A stretch of 64,000 nt of DNA from Limnohabitans radicicola (GTDB lineage: Bacteria > Pseudomonadota > Gammaproteobacteria > Burkholderiales > Burkholderiaceae_C). The position numbers were made by a program, and so were the translations under genes. The notes beneath the pieces were generated by a model. The model made no database searches. It had not been told where the DNA came from and saw only the letters and a program-made list of their open reading frames with translations. Below are positions 20,070 through 28,711 of this stretch, in pieces. Numbering within the stretch: position 1 is the first letter of the stretch; the number at the start of each line of letters is the position of its first letter. The DNA lies in NCBI RefSeq assembly GCF_014837235.1, contig NZ_JACYFT010000001.1, positions 413,688 to 477,687 of the forward strand, in the 5' to 3' direction.

Positions 20070-20165
20070 AGGTGTCAACGGGGGAATTATCGGCGATGTT
20101 TCAGGGGTTTCCGAGGCAACGGTCGCGCGCCCGCCCCTGAGGAAACCCGAAGGCCGAGGCGCGCT

Positions 20166-20426
20166 TCACTGGGCTTGCAGCAGCGGCACCAGGCCGCCTT
20201 TGGCGTCCAGCGCCATCAGGTCGTCACAGCCGCCCACATGGGTGTCGCCAATGAAGATCTGCGGCACGGTGCGGCGTCCGGTGATCTGCATCATGTGGTC
20301 ACGCTGCTCGGGCGAGGTGTCGATGCGGATTTCTTCGATCTGATCAACGCCCTTGGCTTTGAGGATCTGCTTGGCACGCACACAGTAGGGGCAAACAGCG
20401 GTGGTGTACATCTTGACGGGTGTCAT
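20166..20426 (-). CDS. grxC: Glutaredoxin 3
   Basis: This 86-residue glutathione-dependent thiol-disulfide oxidoreductase starts at ATG 20426 (MTPVKMYTTA). The active-site CPYC is at about 12-15, followed by the TVPQIFI and GGCDDL glutathione-binding motifs. It lies 17 bases after the rhodanese gene and ahead of secB, a familiar betaproteobacterial order. Confidence 0.95.
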   Translation of the reverse strand: MTPVKMYTTAVCPYCVRAKQILKAKGVDQIEEIRIDTSPEQRDHMMQITGRRTVPQIFIGDTHVGGCDDLMALDAKGGLVPLLQAQ

Positions 20427-20443
20427 GGGTTTCCTTGCAGCGG

Positions 20444-20845
20444 TCAGGCGGTGAGGACGGGCAGGCTGGCGGCTTGCCAGGCTTTCATGCCGCCCGACAG
20501 GCTTTGGGCGTTTTCGTAGCCGAGTTTGCGGGCCACGGCAGTGGCACGGGCCGAGCGCACGCCGCTCTGGCACACCAGAATCAGCGGGGCCGACTTGTTT
20601 TTAGCCACCTGGGGCAGCTGAGCCTCCAACTGGGCCAGCGGCACGTTTTTGGCCCCCAGAACGTAACCACGGGCAAATTCATCGGGCTCGCTCACGTCCA
20701 CCACCACAGCCTTGTCGCGGTTCATCAGCATCACGGCCTGCGCCAGGCTCAGGCCATTGCCCTGCGTCAGCACGGGCCACAGCAAAGCCAGGCCAGAGGC
20801 CAGAGCCACGGACACCAACATCCAGTTGTCGAGCAAGAAATTCAC
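20444..20845 (-). CDS. Membrane-anchored rhodanese-like sulfurtransferase
   Basis: The protein has one N-terminal membrane segment (about residues 8-27) followed by a single rhodanese domain. The catalytic cysteine sits in the loop CQSGVRS, so it can carry persulfide. I prefer the GTG at 20845, giving 133 residues beginning MNFLLDNWML, because AAAGGTGG lies at the right distance before it. The GTG at 20854 would overlap that ribosome site. The partner grxC suggests a role in thiol or sulfur redox, but the acceptor is unknown. Confidence 0.88.
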   Translation of the reverse strand: MNFLLDNWMLVSVALASGLALLWPVLTQGNGLSLAQAVMLMNRDKAVVVDVSEPDEFARGYVLGAKNVPLAQLEAQLPQVAKNKSAPLILVCQSGVRSARATAVARKLGYENAQSLSGGMKAWQAASLPVLTA

Positions 20846-20956
20846 GGAACCCACCTTTATTTCAATAAAAAAACCGATCCGTCAGCGGACCGCCATGCCT
20901 CAATTCTAAAATGCGGGCCTTGATCCCGTATTGACCCGCTCTCAGAAGACCTTGCC

Positions 20957-21700
20957 ATGTACAAACTTGTCCTGATCCGCCACGGCGAATCCACCTGGAA
21001 CCTCGAAAACCGCTTCACCGGCTGGACCGACGTCGACCTGACCCCCACTGGTGTGAGCCAGGCCATGTCGGCCGGCAAGCTGCTCAAGGCCGAGGGCTGG
21101 GACTTTGACCTGTGCTACACCTCCGTGCTCAAGCGCGCCATCCGCACCTTGTGGCTGACGCTGGACGAAATGGACCGCACCTGGCTGCCCGTGGTCAAGG
21201 ACTACCGCCTCAACGAACGCCACTACGGCGGCCTGCAAGGCCTGAACAAAGCCGATATGGCCAAGCAATACGGCGATGAGCAGGTGCTGGTCTGGCGCCG
21301 CAGCTACGACACCCCACCACCCGCCCTGGAAGCGACCGACCCCCGCTGCGAGCGGCAAGATCGCCGCTACGCCCATGTGGACCCCAGCGCCGTGCCTTTA
21401 ACCGAATGCCTCAAGGACACCGTGGCCCGCGTGCTGCCCGCCTGGAACGACAGCATTGCCCCCAGCATCAAGGCGGGCAAGCGCGTGCTGATCGCGGCAC
21501 ACGGCAACTCCATCCGCGCCCTGATCAAGTACCTGGACAACATCTCCGACCAGGACATCGTCGGCCTGAACATCCCCAACGGGATCCCGCTGGTGTACGA
21601 GCTGGACGACAACCTCAAGCCGATCCGCCACTATTACCTGGGCGATGCTGCGGCAGCCGCTGCTGCTGCTGCCGCGGTGGCCAGCCAGGGCAAGGCCTGA
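20957..21700 (+). CDS. gpmA: 2,3-bisphosphoglycerate-dependent phosphoglycerate mutase
   Basis: GpmA interconverts 3- and 2-phosphoglycerate in glycolysis and gluconeogenesis. It is 247 residues with the phosphohistidine motif [10 protein letters not shown] (His9), [10 protein letters not shown], and the second histidine in AHGNSIRAL. The C-terminus has a run of ten alanines encoded mainly by GCN repeats, an unusual low-complexity tail. It is divergent from the rhodanese gene and has its own terminator. Confidence 0.96.
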   Translation: MYKLVLIRHGESTWNLENRFTGWTDVDLTPTGVSQAMSAGKLLKAEGWDFDLCYTSVLKRAIRTLWLTLDEMDRTWLPVVKDYRLNERHYGGLQGLNKADMAKQYGDEQVLVWRRSYDTPPPALEATDPRCERQDRRYAHVDPSAVPLTECLKDTVARVLPAWNDSIAPSIKAGKRVLIAAHGNSIRALIKYLDNISDQDIVGLNIPNGIPLVYELDDNLKPIRHYYLGDAAAAAAAAAAVASQGKA

Positions 21701-21715
21701 CAGGAACACAACCAC

Positions 21716-21748
21716 ACGCCGCCAAGGGTTTGCCCGAGGCGGCGTTTT
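21716..21748 (+). terminator. Intrinsic terminator after gpmA
   Basis: ACGCCGCC (21716-21723) pairs with GGCGGCGT (21738-21745). The loop contains a short GGG/CCC pair, and TTTT follows. Confidence 0.8.
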
Positions 21749-21805
21749 CACAATGACGCTCGGTGTATATTGGGTCGCCTTGGCAAAAAGAGAATTTCTG
21801 ACTAC

Positions 21806-23254
21806 ATGAGACAACAAATGAAGATCATCGGCTGGGTTGGCGCAGGGGCCCTGGCGGGCGCACTGACCACCGTTTCGCTGCAAACCGTGGCGCGCGGCAA
21901 CATGGCCCCACTGCCGCTCGAAGAGCTGCAGCAACTGGCTGCGGTCTTCAGCATGGTCAAGAGCGACTATGTCGAGCCCGTGGACGAGAAAAAGCTGATC
22001 ACCGAAGCCATCTCCGGCATGGTCTCCAGTCTGGATCCGCACTCACAGTACTTTGACAAAAAGAGCTTCAAGGAATTTTCCGAAGGCACATCCGGCAAGT
22101 TCGTCGGTGTCGGCATCGAGATCAGCCAGGAAGATGGACTGATCAAGATCGTCTCGCCCATCGAGGGCTCGCCCGCTGACCGCGCAGGGCTCAAGACCAA
22201 CGACCTGATCACCAAGATCGATGACACCGCCGTCAAGGGCCTGAGCCTGAACGAAGCGGTCAAGCGCATGCGCGGCGAACCCAAGACCAAAGTGGTGCTG
22301 ACCGTTTTCCGCAAGGACGAGAGCCGCACCTTCCCGGTCACCATCATCCGCGAAGAAATCAAGACCCAGTCGGTCAAGGCCAAAGTGGTCGAGCCCGGCT
22401 ATGGCTGGATCCGTGTGACCCAGTTCCAGGAACGCACGGTCGAAGACTTTGCCAAGAAACTCGAAGAGATGGTGCAGCAGGAAAAGACCCTCAAAGGCCT
22501 GGTGCTGGACCTGCGCAACGACCCGGGCGGCCTGCTGGACGCGGCCGTGGCTTTGTCTGCGGCTTTCCTGCCCGAGAACGTGGCTGTGGTGTCCACCAAC
22601 GGCCAGCTCGAAGAGAGCAAGTTTGTCTACAAGGCCTCCCCCCAATTCTGGCGCCGCAGCCCTAGTAACGACCCGATCGCCAAGCTGACCCAGGCCACGA
22701 ACGGCATTCTCAAGAAAGTGCCTTTGATTGTGCTGGTCAACGAAGGCTCGGCCTCGGCCAGCGAGATCGTGGCCGGTGCCCTGCAGGACCACAAACGCGC
22801 CACCCTCATGGGCAACCAGACTTTCGGCAAAGGCTCGGTGCAGACCGTGCGCCAGCTGGGCCCCGAGACAGCGCTGAAAATCACCACCGCGCGTTACTAC
22901 ACACCCAACGGCCGCAGCATCCAGGCCAAAGGCATCGTGCCTGACGTCATGCTCGACGAAACCGAGAACGGCAACGTCTTCGCAGCCTTGCGCACCCGCG
23001 AAGCGGATCTGGAAAAGCACCTGTCCAACGGCAAGGAAGCGGAGAAAAAAGACCCTGAGCGCGAGAAGGCCCGCGAAGAGGCGCTCAAAAAGCTCGAAGA
23101 GGAATCCAAGAAGCCCCTGTCCGAGCGCCGACTGCCCGAATTCGGCTCTGACAAGGACTTCCAGCTGCAGCAAGCCCTCAACCAGCTCAAGGGTTTGCCG
23201 GTCAAGGCCAGCACCACGCTGGCTGAGCGCAAGGTCGAGAAGAAAGAAGACTGA
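21806..23254 (+). CDS. C-terminal processing peptidase, S41 family
   Basis: This is a 482-residue periplasmic protease of the CtpA/Prc type. The ATG at 21806 precedes an N-terminal signal or anchor segment (about residues 5-27). An S41 N-terminal helical region follows, then a PDZ domain (about 85-170) with GVGIEI. The protease core has the catalytic serine in NEGSASASE and the lysine in NQTFGKGSVQ, a Ser-Lys dyad. A long charged C-terminal tail is rich in Glu and Lys. It lies between gpmA and moeB, a frequent betaproteobacterial order. Confidence 0.93.
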   Translation: MRQQMKIIGWVGAGALAGALTTVSLQTVARGNMAPLPLEELQQLAAVFSMVKSDYVEPVDEKKLITEAISGMVSSLDPHSQYFDKKSFKEFSEGTSGKFVGVGIEISQEDGLIKIVSPIEGSPADRAGLKTNDLITKIDDTAVKGLSLNEAVKRMRGEPKTKVVLTVFRKDESRTFPVTIIREEIKTQSVKAKVVEPGYGWIRVTQFQERTVEDFAKKLEEMVQQEKTLKGLVLDLRNDPGGLLDAAVALSAAFLPENVAVVSTNGQLEESKFVYKASPQFWRRSPSNDPIAKLTQATNGILKKVPLIVLVNEGSASASEIVAGALQDHKRATLMGNQTFGKGSVQTVRQLGPETALKITTARYYTPNGRSIQAKGIVPDVMLDETENGNVFAALRTREADLEKHLSNGKEAEKKDPEREKAREEALKKLEEESKKPLSERRLPEFGSDKDFQLQQALNQLKGLPVKASTTLAERKVEKKED

Positions 23255-23259
23255 AGCCC

Positions 23260-24018
23260 ATGGAAGACGCCCAGCTGCTGCGTTACTCGCGGCACATCCT
23301 CCTCAATGAGCTGGGCATCGAAGGCCAGGAAAAACTGCTCGCATCGCACGCGCTGGTCATTGGCGCGGGTGGCTTGGGCTCACCCGTGGCCCTGTACCTG
23401 GGCAGCGCAGGTGTGGGCCGCATCACCCTGGTCGACCACGATACGGTGGACGCCACCAACCTGCAGCGCCAGATCGCCCACACGCTGGACCGTGTAGGCC
23501 AGCCCAAGGCCGAGTCGGCCCGCACCGCCATTGCACAGATCAACCCCGACCCGCAGGTGCACTGCATCGCGCAACGCGCAGACGCGGCGCTGCTGGACAA
23601 GCTGGTGCCCCAGGCCGATGTGGTGATCGACTGCTGCGACAACTTTGAAACCCGTCAGGCCGTGAACCTGGCCTGCGTGCAGCACCGCAAGCCGCTGGTG
23701 TCGGGCGCGGCCATCCGCATGGACGGTCAGGTCTCGGTGTTTGACAGCACCCGGCCCGACGCGCCTTGCTACGCCTGTGTGTTCCCGCCAGACACGGCCC
23801 CAGAAGAAACCCGCTGCGCCACCATGGGCGTGTTTGCTCCCCTGGTGGGCATCATTGGCACTGTGCAAGCGGCTGAGGCGCTCAAAATTCTCAGCGGCAT
23901 GGGCAGCCACATGGCTGGCCGCCTCTTGATGCTCGATGGGCGCGAGTTGTCTTGGACCGACATCCGCATTGGCCGCAACGCCGACTGCCCAGTGTGCGCC
24001 GCGCACCGCTCAGCCTGA
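23260..24018 (+). CDS. moeB: HesA/MoeB/ThiF family adenylyltransferase
   Basis: This E1-like enzyme adenylates the C-terminus of a ubiquitin-like sulfur carrier (MoaD or ThiS). It is 252 residues with the ATP-binding GAGGLGSPV (about 36-44) and DNLxxR-type NLQRQIAHT. Zinc cysteines lie in CYAC and CPVC. It has no C-terminal rhodanese domain. The start follows the protease stop by 5 bases, so they are co-transcribed. MoeB versus ThiF cannot be decided from this sequence alone; MoeB is the commoner label for this length and context. Confidence 0.85.
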   Translation: MEDAQLLRYSRHILLNELGIEGQEKLLASHALVIGAGGLGSPVALYLGSAGVGRITLVDHDTVDATNLQRQIAHTLDRVGQPKAESARTAIAQINPDPQVHCIAQRADAALLDKLVPQADVVIDCCDNFETRQAVNLACVQHRKPLVSGAAIRMDGQVSVFDSTRPDAPCYACVFPPDTAPEETRCATMGVFAPLVGIIGTVQAAEALKILSGMGSHMAGRLLMLDGRELSWTDIRIGRNADCPVCAAHRSA

Positions 24019-24034
24019 ACCCAACAGCCTGTTA

Positions 24035-24529
24035 TCAACCGCCGTGGCAGCTGCCATGGAACTGCCGGAACACGGGCGGTGACATCGCGGTTTCCTTGGC
24101 CGCAAACAAACCGATGCGCTGCTGCTGCGCCTGCCGCTGCCAACGTGCATAAGGGCCTTTGCCCGTCTTGAAGCGGTAGGCCCAGGCCATGCCCGTACGC
24201 ACCATCTCGGCACCCAGATCCAGCTCACCCCGCATGACGCGGGCCACCTGGCGGCCATAAACGTCTTCGGCCACCAGATCGACTTCAACGCGCTGACGCA
24301 AGGCCAGTGAGATCATCGCCTCGCGCGCCGCCTCGCCTCCGGGCTGACAGCTCTCGGGCGCATCGATGTCCTTGACGCGCACCTTGACCGGCTCGTGCTG
24401 GTCGTCCAGCACCACCAGCAAGGTGTCGCCGTCCATCACCCAGCTGACCCAGCCGGAATGGACTTCGGCACAGGCCTGAGTGGCCAAGGCGCAGGCACAC
24501 AGCAGCGCGATCCACGTCCGCCGCTTCAT
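24035..24529 (-). CDS. Secreted thermonuclease-like (SNase) protein
   Basis: This 164-residue protein has a signal peptide (about residues 1-21, ending TQACA) and a staphylococcal-nuclease fold. Core motifs are visible: DGDTLLVVLDD, RVKDIDAPE with the catalytic Arg, and AEDVYGRQVARV. It would cut nucleic acids in the periplasm or outside. The ATG overlaps the MarR stop in an ATGA, so translation is coupled. The pairing of a nuclease with MarR is not explained by known function. Confidence 0.85.
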   Translation of the reverse strand: MKRRTWIALLCACALATQACAEVHSGWVSWVMDGDTLLVVLDDQHEPVKVRVKDIDAPESCQPGGEAAREAMISLALRQRVEVDLVAEDVYGRQVARVMRGELDLGAEMVRTGMAWAYRFKTGKGPYARWQRQAQQQRIGLFAAKETAMSPPVFRQFHGSCHGG

Positions 24530-25050
24530 GGCTTGTCGGGCATGCTGCGCCCCCGATGCCGATGGGTCTTGGGCAGCACCGGGTGCAGCTGGTCCTGCAA
24601 CACCTGGACCTGCGCCTGCAAACGGTCGAGCAGGCCATCGAATTGCGCCGCTTCTTCAGAACTCAGGGCACTCAAAATCTGGCCATTGATGGCCTGCACC
24701 TGCGGCATCAGCGCCTCGTACAAACGCTGCCCCGAGGCCGACAGGCTGATGCGCACACTGCGGCGGTCGTTGGGCAAAGTCACCCGCTCGATCAGCCCCT
24801 TGCCGAGCAAAGCCGTCACGGTGCGCGATGTGCGGGCCCGGTCGCGGTGCATTTGTTCGGCCAGCTCCGAAGGCAGCAAGCCAGCCTGGCCATGGAGTTT
24901 GGCAATCACGCCCCACTCGCGCCGGGTCACGCCATAGCCACCTTCACACAAGCGCACCACCATGGCGCCCGCCGTCGAGGACAAACGGCCCATGCGGTAG
25001 AGCAGCAAATCGTCCACGCTGGCCAGACGTTGGGATGGAGACAAAGACAT
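24526..25050 (-). CDS. MarR family transcriptional regulator
   Basis: This 174-residue winged-helix regulator has the MarR DNA-binding core at about residues 35-125, including the wing around NDRRSVRISLSASG. It diverges from the first TctC gene, and a TTGATT-N5-AATCAA palindrome lies between them. It therefore probably controls that catabolic run and itself. MarR proteins are usually relieved by aromatic acids or related ligands; the ligand here is unknown. Confidence 0.88.
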   Translation of the reverse strand: MSLSPSQRLASVDDLLLYRMGRLSSTAGAMVVRLCEGGYGVTRREWGVIAKLHGQAGLLPSELAEQMHRDRARTSRTVTALLGKGLIERVTLPNDRRSVRISLSASGQRLYEALMPQVQAINGQILSALSSEEAAQFDGLLDRLQAQVQVLQDQLHPVLPKTHRHRGRSMPDKP

Positions 25051-25071
25051 CAGGGTTTTCAGGGAGGATGG

Positions 25072-25088
25072 TTGATTAGATCAATCAA
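25072..25088. promoter_or_regulatory. Probable MarR operator between marR and tctC
   Basis: TTGATT-AGATC-AATCAA is a perfect 6-bp palindrome with a 5-base centre in the 112-base divergent gap, 22 bases from the marR start. Size and symmetry fit MarR binding sites; no binding data exist. Confidence 0.6.
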
Positions 25089-25162
25089 TCGGACTTGCCC
25101 TACATTGTGAGGCTTGCAGGCCGTCTGGCCCGTGCCCCACTCAACCCCTGGAACCACCCGCC

Positions 25163-26122
25163 ATGATGACCCTGACCCGACGCACCTTGACCGCCGCTTT
25201 GCTGGCCCTCGCAGCGCTCAACGCGCAGGCCCAGGACAAGCCACCGCTGAAGATCCTGGTGGGCTTTCCGCCCGGCGGATCGGCCGACGTGATCGCACGC
25301 ATCGTGGCCGACGCCCTGCGCGATGACTTCAACCCGGTGGTGGTGGACAACAAACCCGGCGCAGGCGGGCGCATTGCGCTGAACATGGTCAAAGTGGCCA
25401 AGCCCGATGGACAGACCGTGATCGTTCTGCCCAGTGGACCGATGGTGCTGTTCCCGCACGTCTACAAAAAGCTCGACTACGACGCGGTCAAAGACTTCAC
25501 ACCCGTCTCGCAAATTGCCCGTTTCCAGTTCGGCGTGGTGTCCGGCCCGGCGACCAACGTCAAAAACGTGGCCGAGATGGTTGCCAAAGCCAAGAGCGAC
25601 CCGGCCAACGCCAGCTATGGCACACCCGGCGCAGGCACCCTGCCCCACTTCATGGGCGTGCTGATGGAGCAGTCTGCAGGCATCAGCCTCAACCATGTGC
25701 CCTTCCAGGGTGGCGCTCCCGCCAACAACGCGCTGCTGGGCGGCCACATTGGCTACAAGTTCGATGTGGTGTCTGAGACCGCCGAGTTCCACCGCACAGG
25801 CAAGGCCCGCATCATCGCCGTGACCGGCAGCCAACGCGACCCGCAGGTGCCCGACGTGCCCACGCTCAAGGAGTCGGGCGTCAACATGGAAGCCACCGCC
25901 TGGTTTGCCATGTACGGCCCCGCAGGCCTCAAGGGCGAGGCCCTCGCCCGACTCGAAAAGGCCATGATGAAACTGGCCCGCGACCCGGCCATCAAGGACA
26001 AGATGGTCAAGCTGGGCCTGGAGCCGATCGGCTCGAACTCGGCCGACCTGGCGGCGGCGCAAAAAGCCGATCTGGCCCGCTGGGAAAAACCCATCAAGGC
26101 TACAGGCGTGCAGCTCGACTGA
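25163..26122 (+). CDS. Bug family (TctC) periplasmic solute-binding protein 1
   Basis: This 319-residue tripartite-tricarboxylate (TTT) type binding protein has a signal peptide ending near AQAQ (residue 24). The family ligand loops GFPPGGSADVIAR and NKPGAGG are present. It would bind a carboxylate in the periplasm. No tctA/tctB membrane genes are nearby, which is typical for the many orphan Bug proteins of Comamonadaceae. It is the first gene of a run with an aldehyde dehydrogenase, a second TctC, a sulfatase and SulP. Confidence 0.92.
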   Translation: MMTLTRRTLTAALLALAALNAQAQDKPPLKILVGFPPGGSADVIARIVADALRDDFNPVVVDNKPGAGGRIALNMVKVAKPDGQTVIVLPSGPMVLFPHVYKKLDYDAVKDFTPVSQIARFQFGVVSGPATNVKNVAEMVAKAKSDPANASYGTPGAGTLPHFMGVLMEQSAGISLNHVPFQGGAPANNALLGGHIGYKFDVVSETAEFHRTGKARIIAVTGSQRDPQVPDVPTLKESGVNMEATAWFAMYGPAGLKGEALARLEKAMMKLARDPAIKDKMVKLGLEPIGSNSADLAAAQKADLARWEKPIKATGVQLD

Positions 26123-26212
26123 GCCACGCCTGGTGGAAGCCCTGGCGGCAGCATTTGCAGCAGTCAAGGGCTGGCAACTGCGGGACCGACGGGCCGCCCC
26201 GCAGGAATTAAC

Positions 26213-26278
26213 ATGAACCCGTCTTTTACTTTGATGGAAAGCCTGAACGATGTACCCCAACACCCAACTGTTCATTGA
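26213..26278 (+). CDS. Possible 21-residue leader ORF overlapping the dehydrogenase start
   Basis: ATG at 26213 follows a strong AGGAA ribosome site and reads 21 codons to TGA at 26276-26278. It overlaps the first codons of the dehydrogenase (ATG 26250) in another frame. It could couple translation or be chance. Nothing is recognised in the peptide. Confidence 0.2.
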   Translation: MNPSFTLMESLNDVPQHPTVH

Positions 26279-27683
26279 CGGTCAATGGTGCGACGCCGCC
26301 GATGGCCGTACCCTGCCCGTGTTCAACCCGGCCACAGGTCTGGAGATCGGGCGCCTGGCCCATGCGGGCATTGCCGATCTGGACCGTGCGCTCGATGCCG
26401 CCCAGCGCGGCTTTGATCTGTGGCGCAAGATGCCCGCCGCCGAGCGTGCCACCATCATGCGCCGTGCGGGCGCCCTCATGCGCGAACGCGCCGAAGCCAT
26501 CGGCCAGGTGCTGACGCTCGAACAAGGCAAACCCCTGGCCGAAGCCAAGGGCGAGGCCATGGCCTCGGCCGACATCATCGAATGGTTCGCCGAAGAAGGT
26601 CGCCGTGTGTACGGCCGCATCGTGCCCGCCCGCAACCTGGCAGGCCAGCAGATGGTGCTCAAGGAGCCTGTGGGCCCGGTGGCTGCGTTCACGCCCTGGA
26701 ACTTCCCGATCAACCAGGCCGTGCGCAAGATCTCGGCAGCGCTGGCCACAGGCTGCTCGATCATCGTCAAGGCCCCCGAAGAAACCCCGGCGGCCCCTGC
26801 TGCACTGGTGCAGGCCTTTGTGGATGCGGGCGTGCCTGCGGGCGTGATCGGTCTGGTGTACGGCACACCGTCGCAAATTTCCGAATACCTGATCCCGCAC
26901 CCGATCATCCGCAAGATCACCTTCACAGGCTCGACACCCGTGGGCAAGCAGCTCGCCGCGCTGGCTGGCCAGCACATGAAGCGCGTGACGATGGAGCTGG
27001 GCGGTCACGCCCCGGTCATCGTGTGCGAAGACGCCGATGTGGCACTGGCCGTCAAGGCCGCAGGTGCGGCCAAATTCCGCAACGCGGGCCAGGTGTGCAT
27101 TTCGCCCACCCGCTTTTTGGTGCACGAGTCGATCCAGGACGCCTTCGTCGAGGCCTTTGCGGCCTACGCCAAAGGGCTCAAAGTGGGCGACGGCCTGCAA
27201 GCGGGCATGCAGATGGGCCCACTGGCCAACGACCGCCGCCTGGACGCCATGCAGCAACTGACCCAGGACGCCGTGGCCAAAGGCGCCAAGATCGCCGCAG
27301 GCGGCGAGCGCATCGGCACACAAGGCCATTTCTTTGCGCCCACAGTGCTCACGCACGTGCCGCTCGACGCCAACGTGGTGAACCAGGAGCCTTTTGGCCC
27401 CATGGCCGCCGTGCGCAGCTTCAGCCGCCTCGAAGACGCGATTGCCGAAGCCAACCGCCTGCCCTACGGTCTGGCCGGTTATGGCTTCACCCGCTCGCTG
27501 AAAAACGCACACCTGCTCAGCCAGGAGCTGCAAGTCGGTCTGCTGTGGATCAACCAGCCCGCCATGGCCTGGCCTGAAATGCCCTTCGGTGGTGTCAAGG
27601 ACTCCGGCTACGGCTCCGAAGGCGGACCCGAGGCCCTGGAGGCCTACCTGGCCACCAAGTCGGTGTCCATCATCAACCTGTGA
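26250..27683 (+). CDS. NAD(P)-dependent succinate-semialdehyde-type aldehyde dehydrogenase
   Basis: This 477-residue aldehyde dehydrogenase oxidises an aldehyde to the acid. It has the NWFP-type motif TPWNFPINQ, the cofactor loop FTGSTPVGK, the general-base Glu in MELGGHAP and the nucleophile Cys in [10 protein letters not shown]. Overall it resembles the GabD/SSADH branch, but the substrate is uncertain. It lies 127 bases after TctC 1 and is followed by a terminator-like hairpin at 27692. Confidence 0.88.
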   Translation: MYPNTQLFIDGQWCDAADGRTLPVFNPATGLEIGRLAHAGIADLDRALDAAQRGFDLWRKMPAAERATIMRRAGALMRERAEAIGQVLTLEQGKPLAEAKGEAMASADIIEWFAEEGRRVYGRIVPARNLAGQQMVLKEPVGPVAAFTPWNFPINQAVRKISAALATGCSIIVKAPEETPAAPAALVQAFVDAGVPAGVIGLVYGTPSQISEYLIPHPIIRKITFTGSTPVGKQLAALAGQHMKRVTMELGGHAPVIVCEDADVALAVKAAGAAKFRNAGQVCISPTRFLVHESIQDAFVEAFAAYAKGLKVGDGLQAGMQMGPLANDRRLDAMQQLTQDAVAKGAKIAAGGERIGTQGHFFAPTVLTHVPLDANVVNQEPFGPMAAVRSFSRLEDAIAEANRLPYGLAGYGFTRSLKNAHLLSQELQVGLLWINQPAMAWPEMPFGGVKDSGYGSEGGPEALEAYLATKSVSIINL

Positions 27684-27691
27684 ACCCAATG

Positions 27692-27726
27692 CCCTCTGCG
27701 CTGTTGCGGCAGAGGGCGCTTTTTTA
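27692..27726 (+). terminator. Intrinsic terminator inside the catabolic run
   Basis: GCCCTCTGC (27692-27700) pairs with GCAGAGGGC (27710-27718), with a 9-base loop, followed by GCTTTTTTA. It sits between the dehydrogenase and TctC 2, so downstream genes are read through partially or use another promoter. Confidence 0.8.
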
Positions 27727-27739
27727 TCCGAACCTCACC

Positions 27740-28711
27740 ATGCGTCAACGCCTTCGCCCCTTGGCCTGTGCCCTGCTGCTTGGCGTCGCCTCTCTGGCGG
27801 CGGTACCCGGCTGGGCCCAAAGCTACCCCAGCAAGCCCATCCGTTTCATCAACAACTTCCCTGCAGGCGGGCCGTCGGATTTTCTGGCGCGCACGGTGGG
27901 CGAAGCCATCACCACCAGCTTCAAGCAAGCGGTGATCACAGAAAACAAACCCGGTGCGGGCGGCAACATCGGCGCAGACATGGTGGCCAAAAGCCCGGCC
28001 GACGGCTACACCGTGCTGTTCGGCATCGACACGGCGTTCACCGTGAACCCGCACATTTACAAAGGCATGCCCTTCAAGCCCAGCGATTTCAAACCCATCA
28101 TGGTCATGGCTTCATCGGGCCTGCTGGTGGGCGCGCACCCGAGCACCGGCTTCAAGACGGTCAAAGACCTGATCGCCCAAGGCAAAGGCAAAGGCCTGAA
28201 CTTCAGCAGCGGCGGCAGCGGCAGCCCTGGCCACCTAGCGGCCGAGATTTTCATGGACGCCGCAGACATCAAGATCCAGCACATCCCCTACAAGGGCAAC
28301 ACCCCGGCCGTGACCGCCGTGCTGGCGGGCGAGGTGGATGCAGGCGTGCTGGCCACGCCGGGCATGCTGCCCCATGTGAAGGCGGGCAAGATCACGCCGC
28401 TGGCGGTGACCAGCCGCCAACGCTCACGCTCTGCGCCTGAGGTGCCCACCGTGGCCGAAGCGGGTCTCAAAGACCTGGAGCTCGAAGTGCTCTACGTCGC
28501 CATGGTCCCGGCCGCCACGCCCGAGCCCGTGGTGCAGTTGCTGCAAAAAGCCTTCACCGATGCCTTGAAGCGCCCCGACACACAAGCCCAGCTGGTCAAC
28601 ATGGACCTGTTCTACGAGGGCCTGACGGGGGCCGATGCGGCCAAGCGCCTGGCCGATCTGTCGCAGCGCTATGGCCGCACCATCAAAGCCACAGGCATGA
28701 AAGTCGAATGA
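27740..28711 (+). CDS. Bug family (TctC) periplasmic solute-binding protein 2
   Basis: This is a second TTT-type binding protein, 323 residues from ATG 27740 (MRQRLRPLAC), with a signal peptide cleaved near GWAQS. An upstream in-frame GTG at 27680 would run across the terminator and is unlikely. Ligand motifs FPAGGPSDFLAR and NKPGAGGNIGADMVA are intact. Its stop overlaps the sulfatase start in an ATGA, so the bound ligand may be the sulfatase substrate or its product. Confidence 0.9.
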   Translation: MRQRLRPLACALLLGVASLAAVPGWAQSYPSKPIRFINNFPAGGPSDFLARTVGEAITTSFKQAVITENKPGAGGNIGADMVAKSPADGYTVLFGIDTAFTVNPHIYKGMPFKPSDFKPIMVMASSGLLVGAHPSTGFKTVKDLIAQGKGKGLNFSSGGSGSPGHLAAEIFMDAADIKIQHIPYKGNTPAVTAVLAGEVDAGVLATPGMLPHVKAGKITPLAVTSRQRSRSAPEVPTVAEAGLKDLELEVLYVAMVPAATPEPVVQLLQKAFTDALKRPDTQAQLVNMDLFYEGLTGADAAKRLADLSQRYGRTIKATGMKVE

